A program made the translations under genes and the position numbers. Shown piece by piece: positions 13,094 to 23,964 of a stretch of DNA of 64,000 bases (position 1 is the stretch's first letter; each line of letters opens with the position of its first letter). The notes under the pieces were generated by a model that made no database searches, was not told the origin of the DNA, and was given only the letters and a program-made list of their open reading frames with translations. The stretch spans positions 95,001 to 159,000 of the forward strand of contig JAQGEQ010000133.1 in NCBI GenBank assembly GCA_034620365.1, in the 5' to 3' direction. The stretch is from Pegea sp. RAD2-039 (lineage: Eukaryota > Chordata > Thaliacea > Salpida > Salpidae).

Positions 13094-14218
13094 TAAAGTT
13101 TAGAGTTTTTGGAAAAAAAATTTAATATTCTTCAGTTTGTAAACTTTTTTGTTATCTCTTATCTAAGTCATTTGGTTATAATAATTTTAAATACGTTTAG
13201 CTTAAAGGTAAGCATGAACAATCTAATTTTTATCTAAACTTGTTACTATTGAAATAAATAATTTATTAAAAGAAGAATTTTTGAAAATCATCTTTATTTA
13301 GAAACGAAATGATTTAGAATTTGCTTTATATCAAAATATCAGATGTTAATAAGAACTGCATCATTTCTGTGATAAAATTTGTGAAAACATAAACCAGCAA
13401 GTTGAATATTGGTGACATTTCAGTTTAACCTTTGATTGTTAATAAAATAGAAAGGTAGTTTAATAAAAAAAGTATTTATGGACATATTTAGTTTATAATA
13501 CAATTACACGCTGAAGTAGAAATGTTTTGAAAACTCCTTACACAAATATATTAGTTGTTTGATTGTCAATAATTTGAAATTAGTCAAAGAAATTATGTTT
13601 ACGAACAAATTTAAAATTTTGGAAATTATTTGACATTTAAAGCAAACTTAGTAACTTATCATAGTTTAAAAAAATCTTTTATAAAATTAATTGATGTTTT
13701 CATCACACAGCTAGATTATCGTAAATTCAACAAATGTTAAAACTCTTTATCTTTATATAGAGAGCTTTGAGTTATCCAGAACATTTATACTTTCAATTTA
13801 AATGAAGAAGTTGAGATTATTTACATGATTAAAATATAATAAATAAACTTAACTGAGTTTGAAACTTTTTCAACTTTTGTTTAATGATGTTATTTACTTT
13901 CACTTTCTAATCTTATTCACGACCCATAGCATCTTACCTCAGTTCAAATCTTATTGCCAAGAAATAGATTATTATAAATTAATTTCATTTTTTGTGGCTT
14001 ATATCAAACGTTTTTGATTCTCTTTTTACTTCAATAACTGTATTTTTGTAATCTTACTAGCTTAAGCTACTTGATTAGTGACTGGCAAGCTAAAAAACCA
14101 AGAAATATATTTTTGCTATCTATATATCGCGCTTTCTAGCCGATAGAACATCTCTGTTACAGATAGTAAAATTTTGTAAACTGAAATAATCAAAATAGTC
14201 ATTTCACACAAATTTTAA
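13094..14218 (+). repeat. 1.1-kb dispersed repeat R1, copy 2
   Basis: Direct copy of 1-1118 with high similarity. It lies between the two R9 arms (12655-13025 and 14690-15065). No coding frame. Confidence 0.85.
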
Positions 14219-14689
14219 GTTGAAATAAGAATAATATTCTAACAATAAAAAATTCTTAAAAATGTCAATTGATTAAAGGGTGCATATTATTTGCTAAAAC
14301 CGCAATCTTCTTTCAAATAAAAAAAATGATTTTTTGTTCTTAAAGCTTATTTACAACCGAAGATAATTATCATATTGTATATTTTACCAACTTCAAATCA
14401 GTAATTTGAAAGATTTTTTTATTTTCTAATCAATCAATAAGTATTTTTGTATTAGGGAAATATAAAATACTTTAGGTTTTCGAAGAATTTTTTTTCATGA
14501 TTTTAAAATCTATAATTTGGGAATTACTATCGTGACTTCTTTTAAAATTTATAATATCAAAAATAATCTTTAAAAAATTATTGACTTTTTATCAATTATT
14601 TATTCTAAATATTTTACTTTTTAATAATAATAAATTGCTTAATGTCTTCCATGCTGAAAACTCATAAGATTTTTTTCTGTTTTTCAATT
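14219..14689. other. AT-rich spacer, nothing recognised
   Basis: No open frame, no recognised repeat and no hairpin module between the end of R1 copy 2 and the right R9 arm. Confidence 0.5.
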
Positions 14690-15065
14690 GTTTTTTTTGA
14701 GTATACTATACACTTACTAGAATTACATAAACATTGTTACAAGTTTTAAATTATTGTAAGTTTGAATGTGTATGTATTAATTAATATGAAAGAAAAAAGA
14801 AATTATCTAATCGTAGATATTTTCTAAAGCCTTCATAACGACTTTAAAAAAAGAATTCATTTGAACTTGATACCACAAACTCTAGATAGCGACAAAGTAA
14901 TAAAGTATAAAAAACTAACTTAGGATTACTCGGAAGTTTTGAATAACCAAATTTTTTGAGTTGAAATATTTTTCAACGAAATTTTAATTTGTAAATCAGT
15001 TATATAAACTGTTTCCTTTTTTCACGAAAAATCACATCAAAATTTTAAGTAACAATTTTATTTGG
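14690..15065 (+). repeat. Right inverted arm (R9) with type A module
   Basis: Contains CCACAAAC at 14873 followed by TCTAGAT, and 87 bases later GTTGAAATATTTTTCAAC (14960-14977). It pairs with 12655-13025 in inverted orientation. Confidence 0.8.
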
Positions 15066-15430
15066 TTGTTTTAAACTTGATACTTGTCTTATGACAGAAT
15101 ATTAGTTTTAGATTAGTACTTTCAATTAATCAAATAAAATTATTTACGGCATCACCAAAACTGCTTCAAATGTAGTTTCGTTTGAAATTTTATTTCATAT
15201 AAATAAAATATATATAAATATACTAATTAATGTATTTAATTTATAATTAATTTATAATTAATATAAATAGTTGTTTCAATTTTCATTTTTATAATAGTAG
15301 TATTTTAAGTTTGTTGTTTTACCAAAATATTGAAGTTTATATTGCAATAACAAAAGTGATTAATTCCAAATTTTTCAATTTTTATTGTTCTATTTGCAAC
15401 ATTTTTTTAAATTAGAATTTTTTAATTTCA
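14990..15430 (-). repeat. Dispersed repeat R10, inverted copy
   Basis: Reverse-complement match to 37110-37560, with shared blocks around TTGCAATAACAAAAGT and TTGGTAAAAC / GTTTTACCAA. Diverged, non-coding. Confidence 0.6.
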
Positions 15431-15449
15431 GCTTAATAAAATAGCTTAA

Positions 15450-17510
15450 TAACAAAATCCTGGATTAGTACTTTTCTCCTTATCGTGATAAATCAGTGTT
15501 TAACCCACAAACACTAGAATGAAAATCCTTTTTATAACGCATTTTTATAGAAGATTCTACAATTTTCTTGCAAAGTCGGTTGTGCTAGATCTTTAATTTG
15601 AAGTCGACTAAATGTCGATATAACTATTACTAATGTATCTAAAAATGTTAGTTTGTAATTCATAAATTTATAACTGATAGATTCTCTTTTGTTGTATAAT
15701 AATCTTTAACTTTAGTTATTTGAAAGTGTAATTTTATCAAGCTATAACTTCATTATTATTCACAACAACTTTATTTGATTTAACCAATTAAGTGTATCTG
15801 TGATTGACAGAAAGAAATCAAAATTAAGATTTAATAAAGAAAGAATAGAACTACTTTAAAAGGAAAAGTAAAATACAATCAATTCTAAATCAAATCAAAT
15901 TTTATAAAACAAACTAAAATAAGAAGATGAGCAAAGTAAATTTAGAAGTTTAATTTTCAAATTTATCAAATTACTTTGCTAAGAATTAATATACAATGGA
16001 AATCTTTATTTTATAAATAATAATCTTAAAATTTTCATATTAATTTGTAACAATAAAGACAAATTAAAATTCTATTTTAATTTACAAAATAATTTTAACA
16101 AAAACGAATAAAAAATTCTTAATTTTTACTTTTTTTGTAATCTACAGTGGAAAAACAAATTTAATTAATCTATTTTAGGTTAAAATTATTATATTTATGG
16201 TTTTGATACAAACGTTTTAAAATGTATCATCTTGTACAAAATATATAAAATTATTTTTAAAATGAAAAACATCATCCAATTTATATTTAAAGGTGGTTTT
16301 CTTGAAAGTTAGTATTTAATGTTTATTTTTCTGCTTTGAAAAAGCTCATTTTTAAGTGTTTAAATTATAAACTATTAGTATTACGATTGTAGATGAGGAA
16401 TAATTAAGCTAAAAGATAAACATCTGAACTTTTAAAAAATGTTACTAACAGAACAATAAACATTAAAAACGATTGTTAAAATTTTGCTATAAAGTAGAAA
16501 GTTCAACATTTTGGTAAAACAACAAGATTAAAATATAAAAATTAAAAATATTTAGGCAAACATTTTTTCTTGGGGTTATAAATTGTTATGGTTATAAAAA
16601 TTTTATAAGAAAAATCTATAATTAGTTTATTTTTTTACCTTTAAATAATTCACTTTGCGGTCATATAAGTTCTTATATCATTATAAATTATTTATTAATT
16701 ATATAAAATCAATTTAATGTTCATAATAGCTATAATTTTTAAAATTATTTATATATATTTTTATGAAATAAAGTTATCAGATGAAACTACATATGAAACA
16801 GATTTTAGTGATACTCTTAAAATTTTAAAGTAATTATTTCAAAGCTAGAAAACCTATTCAAGTTTTTTCACATTATCCTAGAACTGTTTAGATAAATGAA
16901 ATAAAGTTTTGACTTAAATCAATTTGATCGTATTATCTGTAAATAATAGAAGTTCAATTTATTCAACTTACTCACTAATTGTATTTTCCATAAAAAGTTA
17001 TTCAAGTCCAAATTATAACTTCAAGCAAATTATAACCCAAGATCATTAACTGATCATAAGATTGAAATATGCATCTTGTAAATAATATATAATTATTATC
17101 AGAAAATGTTTAAGAGATGAATGCTTGCTTTATTGTTATCTACAAGGTTATACAACTTCTACTTATTATCTTAGGTTTGTTGTATCGTTAAGTATCACGA
17201 GTACTTTAATCAATTTATAACATTAATGAAAATATTATTATTATAATAATATTATTGGTTCAATTTAAAATCAAGTATCAGTAAAATAGTTACTTTGATT
17301 TTTGTAGTTTTGAAAAAATTAAAACTTTTTCATGGGATTACTTAATAATATCATGATCAGTAAGATGAGTCATAGTTCTAAAATATTACCTTTATAGTCA
17401 ACCCAACTTCAACATTAAATGTTTAAGCTACATAAACTAATAGATAATACAAAATAATAACTATTATCTTTTACTTTTCTTTGTCAAAAAAGAGTTTAAC
17501 ATAAAAAATA
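15450..17510 (-). repeat. Right arm of the R5 inverted duplication
   Basis: Reverse complement of 4605-6560. It carries the type C module: CCACAAACACTAGAATG at 15505 and the hairpin TCGACTAAATGTCGA at 15604-15618, 99 bases apart. Non-coding. Confidence 0.8.
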
Positions 17511-17551
17511 CAAAATCAAAATTACGGATACTTTTTCGTTTTAAATTGATC

Positions 17552-17664
17552 CCACAAACTGTAGATTGTAACAAAGTTGTTATGACCAAAAAATTCTGAG
17601 AAGTTCTCAGATGATTGTAAACAATACATTAGAAACCCAATTTGAAGTTGAAATACTTTCAACG
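17552..17664 (+). repeat. Box-hairpin module, type A
   Basis: CCACAAAC at 17552 then TGTAGATTG. The hairpin GTTGAAATACTTTCAAC begins at 17647, 95 bases downstream. Confidence 0.75.
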
Positions 17665-19450
17665 GAAATCGATTAAGTAACTAGAAGACTACCTTGAGTT
17701 TCTATTCTCTGAAAGTAGCATCATAAAAGTGATTTAAGTTGAAAATTAATTTTATTCATGTAAACAAATAACTGATAATTTGACAAAAACATTGCAAAGA
17801 ATGTTATTACATGAAAACTGTTCTTAGAAATGTTATTATGAGATTTTTTGAAATTGCAGAAAATTTCAAATTTTAAAAATACTTTAAGCGCCAGTTAGCG
17901 AAACTAATAAACAACCTTACAATTTATTGTTTTGTTATGAAATTTATTCGCATAAATAAATTCTATATTATAGAGAAATAGAATTAATTATAAATAAATA
18001 TATCTCTTAAAAAAGTATTGCAGACATTGTATTTACAACGCATCTGTTATAATTCTAAAATAAAAATAAATAAAAGATATTACTAACAACCTTATTTTCA
18101 CACAAAAAAGCTTTACCAATTATTAAATACAAAATATTTTATATTGATATTTTTTTACTAAAATAAAATTATTGATATTATTTCTGCTTTTAAAAAAGTT
18201 TGAAATTTTAAGGTCAAGCTAATAATAAACATCTTTAATAAATGTTTAATAACATGTTCTCGCTACACACTACTTTAGTGGGCTTATAAGTGTCAAACTT
18301 TATACTGAAGAAATAAGATAAAGTCTATAAAAATTGAAAACTTATATTTTAAAGTATACAATAGAAAATGTTAGAAAATGTTGTTTGTGTATCTTCATAG
18401 TAAACACAAGAAACTTCAGTTTTGTAACAACAATTGCAACCAAACGATTATGTTAAGCAGTTTACTATTGACGTAGTCATACAGATAAACAATATTAACA
18501 TAAAAAATAATTTGAAAATTTGGTTTGGAAATAATTTGGAATCAATAGTTTGTATCACTTTATGCAAATTTATAAAATATATTTCTGGTAACTAATTAAG
18601 TTTCTCTAGATATATTCCACTTAAAATTGTGAATCAGATTTACTTTCGTTTATCAAATTTGTCTCTTTGTTTTCCAGATTATTTTTTGCTGACAGTGGTA
18701 CCTTACAGCTTTATATATACTTGCTGAAGTCAATCTAAGATAAATAATACTTTTTGGAAGAAAAATATATTTTGATTTTTAAAGCCAAGTTAAAAAAAAA
18801 ATTTATTTTCTTAAAATTATGATTTTTATTCCTGAAAAATGGTTTCTGGTAGAACAATCTAAAAATCAATTTTAATTTTCTTTCCAAAAAAAGTTAAACA
18901 CCAAACTTCAACCGATCAATTTAAAAACAATGCTTAGTGATTATAAAAGTGTATTTGCTTATTTTTTTATTTATATATCTGCTTATATATAATATATTTT
19001 TCAGGTAAACATTTATTTCAAATCATCAAAAATTCGAAGAAAATAGCAGAAAAACTCAGCATTAAAAGATGTTAAAAAACGTTTAATAGAAAAATCTAAA
19101 GATAACGTTAAATGCTAAAGACTTTTTGTGAAATGTTGTCAATTAGAAAGCCTTTGTCAGGCTATTTTGAATTGTTTACTTTCATTAAATTTCTGTTGAA
19201 GTATTGACTATGACAACAAACCATTTTATAATTTACTTAAGATATTTTCTTGTAAAATATATATTTATTTTTTAAGAAACTGTGAATAACTGTTTTTGAT
19301 TCAATTTTAATTCTTTTTCTAACTAAACTATAATTTTACTTTGCACAGAAATTAACAAAAAGTTAATTCAGATTACAATCGAATTGATTTGTATATAATA
19401 TATTTTTTTTTAACTTTTTACTAAACTAAAAACAAACGTTTTGTTTACAT
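17665..19450. other. AT-rich sequence leading to the zinc-finger gene
   Basis: No supported gene. A GC-rich AGCGCCAGTTAGCG at 17887-17900 is a relative of the CTCF-like/E-hairpin motif on the minus strand. From about 17900 onward the repeats that fill the left flank are no longer recognisable, so this marks entry into the single-copy island. An upstream exon of the zinc-finger gene could lie here but none can be pointed to. Confidence 0.5.
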
Positions 19451-19478
19451 GTAGCTCAACAAGTTGAAACTGAATTTA

Positions 19479-20177
19479 ATGGATGACAAAGAATCTGATT
19501 GTAGACATAAGTTGTTATCAAACGAAAGTAACATTAGAGGTGAAACACCTAACAAGAAAAATGATAATGAATGTGTTAGTGAATTTGATAGCTGGCACGG
19601 AATTAACTTTGATGAAGTCAGTTCAAACAATGAAATAGAAAATGCAACAACTAAGAAAAGCGTTTCTACCCAAATAAGTGCTTCAGCAGAAAATAGTGGA
19701 AAAGAAGAAAACAAACTTATGTTTAAGAAAATTTCAAATGGCAAAGACAAATATGAATGTTTGATTTGTTGTAGACGCTTTAGTTACAGATCTCAGTTTA
19801 TTGTTCACGAAAGAATTCATACTGGTGAGAAACCATATGAATGTTTTGTTTGTGGAAAAAAGTTTAGTCAAAATTCAAACCTCTTATCACATGAAAGAAC
19901 ACATACTGGTGAGAAACCATTTGAATGTTTTGTTTGTGGAAAGAAGTTTAGTCAAAATTCAAACCTCTTATCACATGAAAGAACTCATACTGGTGGGAAA
20001 CCATTTGAATGTATTGTTTGTGGAAAAAAGTTTAGACAAAATTCAGATCTCATAAGACATCAAAGAACTCATACTGGTGAGGAACCATATGAATGCTTTG
20101 TTTGTGGAAAAAAGTTTAGTCGAAATGACCTTCTTTTACAACATAAAAGAACTCATACTGGTGAAAAACAAATTTAA
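19479..20177 (+). CDS. C2H2 zinc-finger protein, five fingers
   Basis: Encodes about 232 residues from the ATG at 19479; the frame is open from 19455, just after a TAG that could be either a stop or a splice acceptor (ACATGTAG). The first 90 or so residues are acidic, rich in Asn and Ser, and resemble no domain I recognise (no KRAB, BTB, ZAD or SCAN). Five C2H2 fingers then follow with an 84-base period, starting at 19752, 19836, 19920, 20004 and 20088. Each keeps C-x2-C-x12-H-x3-H. Linkers are TGEKPY, TGEKPF, TGGKPF and TGEEPY, so the third and fourth depart from TGEKP. Such arrays normally bind DNA in the nucleus; the target is unknown. The reading frame stops at TAA just where a sixth finger should begin. 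No other gene is adjacent. Sure of the family, unsure of the 5' end. Confidence 0.9.
   Translation: MDDKESDCRHKLLSNESNIRGETPNKKNDNECVSEFDSWHGINFDEVSSNNEIENATTKKSVSTQISASAENSGKEENKLMFKKISNGKDKYECLICCRRFSYRSQFIVHERIHTGEKPYECFVCGKKFSQNSNLLSHERTHTGEKPFECFVCGKKFSQNSNLLSHERTHTGGKPFECIVCGKKFRQNSDLIRHQRTHTGEEPYECFVCGKKFSRNDLLLQHKRTHTGEKQI
19836..20003 (+). repeat. Tandemly duplicated finger unit (2 x 84 bp)
   Basis: Fingers 2 and 3 differ by only a few bases and encode the same finger, identical in all base-contacting positions (QNSNLLS). This points to a recent unit duplication inside the array. Confidence 0.85.
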
Positions 20178-20249
20178 TGAATAGTGTGTGGAAATCAATT
20201 TCGCCATCATGCAAGTCTTTCATACCATCAAACCACTTACATTAATTAG
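20178..20249 (+). pseudogene. Degenerate sixth zinc finger beyond the stop codon
   Basis: In the same frame, after TAA TGA, the reading continues IVCGNQFRHHASLSYHQTTY before TAG. Aligning with finger 4 shows no gap: the codons for Glu and the first Cys became TAA and TGA. One Cys and the two His at normal spacing remain. The protein therefore once had at least six fingers. Confidence 0.8.
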
Positions 20250-21260
20250 ATTCAAAGTAATCAGAAAAAAGATCATATAAAGATAAATATTGTCTCATCC
20301 TAGTTTTTAGTATTTCTTGTTTTATTTTTATTATTTTTCTAACAACATTTTAGAGTTTCGTTGGTTTTAATTATTTCTGATTTTTTCTTGTAATTTCAGC
20401 AAAAAACGTTTATGTTTATTTAAACGGTTATTTATGGTTATAGTACCTCTTTTGTGTTACTGACTATATACTTGAAAGCTTTTATCTCGTAATTTTTTAA
20501 CTTTTAATTTGCAAACAGTTAATTGGTGTAAATCAATTTTCAATCTCTGGAATAGATAAACAAAATTTGGTTAAATAATGAACTTACAGAGCAGAATTTA
20601 GATAAATGTGAAAAAGTGTTAAATATTACAATAAAGCAATGTTTTTTTTTTAAGAAAAGGAATTCTGCAAGTTTGGCTTATAATAAAATAAAAATAAAAA
20701 ACCAAATAAGCGAGTATTTTGATGTAAGTGGCAGCAATAAACATTATTTTAAAACAAAATTACTAAACTTGTATTTTCTATCACATTTTAAGAAATGCAA
20801 CAAATTTTTACGTACTGAACGAGTCAGGAAAAGATTTAAGGTTTAATTAATTGATAATTTATTTATCATTTATATCTCATAAAATTTTGAGTTGCTTGTT
20901 TATGAACAAGAATGCATAAAATATAAGAGTTCATATGCAACCTTTTAGTAAGATAACTAACATTCAAACCAAGAAGCAAACGAACAATTTTTAGTAATTG
21001 TGGAAGCACAAGAAATATCATCCAAAAAATTAATGAGATTCATCTGATTCAGCTTAACCTCTAAAGATCTCAATTGTGAGAATAAGAAAATTTAAAATAA
21101 CTTCATACTGTTTATAAATATAAATTTTCAAATAACATAAAAGAACAGTATTTTTAATCACACTATAGTTAGATAAATATGTTTAAATAAACCTAAATTG
21201 ATACTGGTATTATACAACATTTAAGACAGATGATAACATCTTATTTAAGTCTTATTGTGA
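20250..21260. other. AT-rich sequence without a supported gene
   Basis: Holds the probable 3' untranslated region of the zinc-finger gene and a 76-codon open frame at 20616-20846 that is Lys/Asn/Phe-rich, resembles nothing I know and is of the length expected by chance here. Nothing else seen. Confidence 0.5.
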
Positions 21261-21268
21261 CGGAATTG

Positions 21269-21292
21269 TCCTGCCTGGTGGCAGGAAATAAA
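21269..21292 (+). terminator. GC-rich hairpin abutting AATAAA
   Basis: TCCTGCC-TGGT-GGCAGGA forms a perfect 7-bp stem with a 4-base loop (21269-21286), immediately followed by AATAAA at 21287. The arrangement suggests a transcript 3' end, but no gene ending here is recognised. The zinc-finger stop codon lies 1.1 kb upstream. Confidence 0.4.
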
Positions 21293-21487
21293 AAGATTTT
21301 TATGAAAAATTAAAAAACTTATTCGATGTTTTTTTAGAACTAGTTTAAAATAAATAAGTTTCAGATTTTATTATAATCACAATAAATATAATGAGTTGTG
21401 GTTTAACTGATAACGAAAATTAGAATTCACTAAGACTAATTCGAGTAGTTTTCAAAGTAAACTCATAAACTTATGACTAGTTATTAA

Positions 21488-21950
21488 TGACGTCATCGTT
21501 GCTATCATCACTTCAAATGTTATATGAAGATAAACTGATGACGTCATTATTATTATCTGAATGTCCTAATCAACTTTATCATCACATAGATGATGATGAC
21601 GTCACTCAATCCTACCCGTTTATCAGTGTATCAGTTGTTGATTCAAAATTGGCTTTTACTTCTTTTCTATCAAAGCTGACGACGTAAAATTTGTTAACAA
21701 CATTATTTATAATCCTAAAATCGTTTAATATTTTTCTTTCTTTAGCTTCTCTAAACTACTAATTGATGACGTCACTACAAGTAACAATACCACCAGATCA
21801 AAGGACTTCACTACCATAAATGACTTTCTCAGAAAACAACGATCATATGACGTCATAGTATAATCAAATTTAGTGACGTCATCAACTCTTCCACTGGCGA
21901 TTTCATTATTGCTTTCAAAGTTGTTTAACTACATGATGCTGATGACGTCA
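21488..21950. promoter_or_regulatory. Cluster of seven TGACGTCA (CRE) palindromes
   Basis: Perfect octamers start at 21488, 21539, 21597, 21767, 21848, 21874 and 21943; variants are TGACGCAA at 21994 and TGAAGTCA near 22162. TGACGTCA is the consensus site of CREB/ATF bZIP proteins. Spacing is irregular (51, 58, 170, 81, 26, 69), and the sequences between the sites are unrelated, so it is not a simple satellite. Most sites are embedded in the longer form GATGACGTCAT or close to it. Only two other perfect sites were noticed in the whole window (8069, 43615). The short open frames beginning ATGACGTCA here are by-products of the motif. Confidence 0.7.
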
Positions 21951-23186
21951 TGATAAGTTTGTGAGTTAGACGTTTATGATTTTATATTGATGATGACGCA
22001 ACCAGTCGTTTTGTGACAACACCAAATTACAAACAATTTAATGGTCAAAGCAGGAAAGTTGATATGAAAGCAGGAGAGATATTTAAAGTATTCTATTACC
22101 GGATCTTCACCAGAGAAAATTTTATTGCAGGATTGGCAACTGCCATTGCAATCTTGCTTTGATGAAGTCAATTTGTCAGAATTTTTCTTTATATTAGATC
22201 GTAGATTTATGTGTATCCACCATAGTTTTATAGAAGATTTTTATATTCACCAACCACAATATATAATAGAAATATAATATACAAATCACTTCCTAGAAAT
22301 AACTTTATCTCAACGTATAAGTACTTAATCAAATAAAATATTGTTATGTTACATCATCTGATCATCTGATCCAAAAACGAATTCTGTAATGACACAAGTA
22401 GTCACATAGATCAATTTTTCCACTGAATTTAGTAAATTGTCTATTATCTGTTAAACTTTAGCAGATTAAAAAGATCTGCAGAATTTCCTGCATGAAAGTA
22501 CCATAATAAATTGTAAAACTTTTGAAAAAGTAAGAATTTATTATCTTAGAGATTGAAAAAGAAATGCTGAAGTAAAAATGATAGATTCAAAAGCTTACAA
22601 CAGGAATAAAATATACTACAAGTTTAGTTGAAAAATTACAATTAAAGTAAAGAACAATTTTTACGTTTTTTCAAATTGTTATTAAATAATACAAATTCAT
22701 TTTTCTTAGTTTTCAAACATTTTTAAACAAAAAGCAGTATAAGAGTAAGCAGAAACTATCATGAGACAGATAATGTTAGTTACTATATTGATAAAAGTTT
22801 AGGTTTTCAAGCTAACAAAAACCTTTTACTCTTAAAAATCCAGAAAATAATTGTTGTAATCCCTTTTTACAGCTGTTCCAGCCAATGATATTTTCAAAAG
22901 CAACAACAATCATTTAATACTTTAATAATGCATCTGTAAGTTTCCTTACTACATTTTACTTTTTTCTTTAACGTTTAGTAAACTTTTCAAACAAAAAATG
23001 ATCAAAATTTATACCTATTTTAAAATTTCATTGAAATAGTTTGCTTAGTAAATTGTAACGTTAGAAAATAAAATAATAGAAAATAAAATAAAATAATGTA
23101 AAGAAAATAATGGTGAAAACTTTTATTATTAAAATAAATTTATTTGTGTTTAAAAAAATTTGTTGAGTAAACCGCAAATTCAAAAC
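21951..23186. other. AT-rich sequence downstream of the CRE cluster
   Basis: A 65-codon minus-strand frame at 21974-22171 begins inside a CRE-like site and shows no family resemblance. Nothing else recognised. Confidence 0.5.
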
Positions 23187-23315
23187 TTAACATAACCCAT
23201 ATAAGCCCCCCGATAACCTAAAGAAACTGTGCAAAGTAGCTACTTCAGCCAGTGCCATGGTCACAGTGGCTCCGTTTGCACCATCAAATAAAATATTACT
23301 GTTATTAAATATCAT
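23187..23315 (-). CDS. Unidentified 42-codon GC-rich open frame
   Basis: A 42-residue frame from ATG (23315) to TAA, within a patch of roughly half G+C in a genome of about one quarter G+C. It reads MIFNNSNILFDGANGAT, then VTMALAEVATL, then HSFFRLSGGLYGLC. A possible splice acceptor (TTGAG) lies upstream in frame, so it could be a terminal exon. The DNA also contains the 12-base palindrome AAGTAGCTACTT and an imperfect GCCAGTG/CAGTGGC hairpin, so an RNA element or a fragment of a mobile element is an alternative. I do not recognise the protein. Called only because base composition is so unlike its surroundings. Confidence 0.35.
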   Translation of the reverse strand: MIFNNSNILFDGANGATVTMALAEVATLHSFFRLSGGLYGLC

Positions 23316-23344
23316 TTTAACGCTCTGCTGAGCTCAATTTTGTT

Positions 23345-23955
23345 TATCTTTCCTCGATTAACCATCTTTAATTATACCTTCTATATTTCTGACTTTATTC
23401 TTAGCTATTTTAAGTTTACTTCTTTAGTAGCTCGGTTTATTGTTTCTTGTGGTCTCGTTCATGTTTCCTACTTTCTTTTCTTTTCAAATTTTTTTTTCTT
23501 TCAATCACTCGAAATTTGCCATTACCTAAGTAAATTTTTGCCTAATTTTTTATATTTGTTTTTCTTTTCATGATGCATATTTTGTCTTAATTTATAGGTT
23601 ATAGCAATCTTATTAGCTTTATTAGTTTTTCCATCTCTTTTTAATCAACCTTCTTTAATTATTCCTTTTATACTTTTGAAATAACTTCATTCTATTTTAC
23701 TTTTACCTCTTCAGTAGCTGGGTTTATTCTTTCTTTCCGCCTCTTATACGTTTCCTACTGTAATTTTTTCTTGACATAACTGATTTTTTTGTTTCCTTTA
23801 ATCTTTCCTTGTTTAATATTGCCAAATCAACTTATGTCTATATTTTCTTACCTTTTTTATTTCTCTTTCATGATGCATATTTTGTATTACAGACTTAAGC
23901 AATCTTTTTAGCTCAGGTTTTTATCTCTTTTGTAACAACCTTCTTTAATGATGCC
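23345..23955 (+). repeat. Tandem repeat, about 289-bp period, two copies plus a start
   Basis: The block (T)AACC-TCTTTAAT recurs at 23360, 23647 and 23937, and TTTCATGATGCATATTTTGT recurs at about 23568 and 23868. Copies are diverged and pyrimidine-rich on the plus strand. The third copy runs into the zinc-finger pseudogene, so the array may derive from that gene's 3' flank. Confidence 0.75.
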
Positions 23956-23964
23956 TAATTATCG

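Noticed and set aside
19445..19750. 101-codon frame antisense to the zinc-finger gene
   Set aside because: Shadow of the real coding strand; no domain.
21487..21687. 66-codon frame beginning with the CRE motif (Met-Thr-Ser-Ser)
   Set aside because: ATGACGTCA creates Met-Thr-Ser by chance; the same happens on the other strand, and composition is not coding-like.
23340..23573. 77-codon hydrophobic plus-strand frame resembling a membrane protein
   Set aside because: It is a T/C-rich tandem repeat unit; the second unit is interrupted, and hydrophobic runs arise readily from such DNA.
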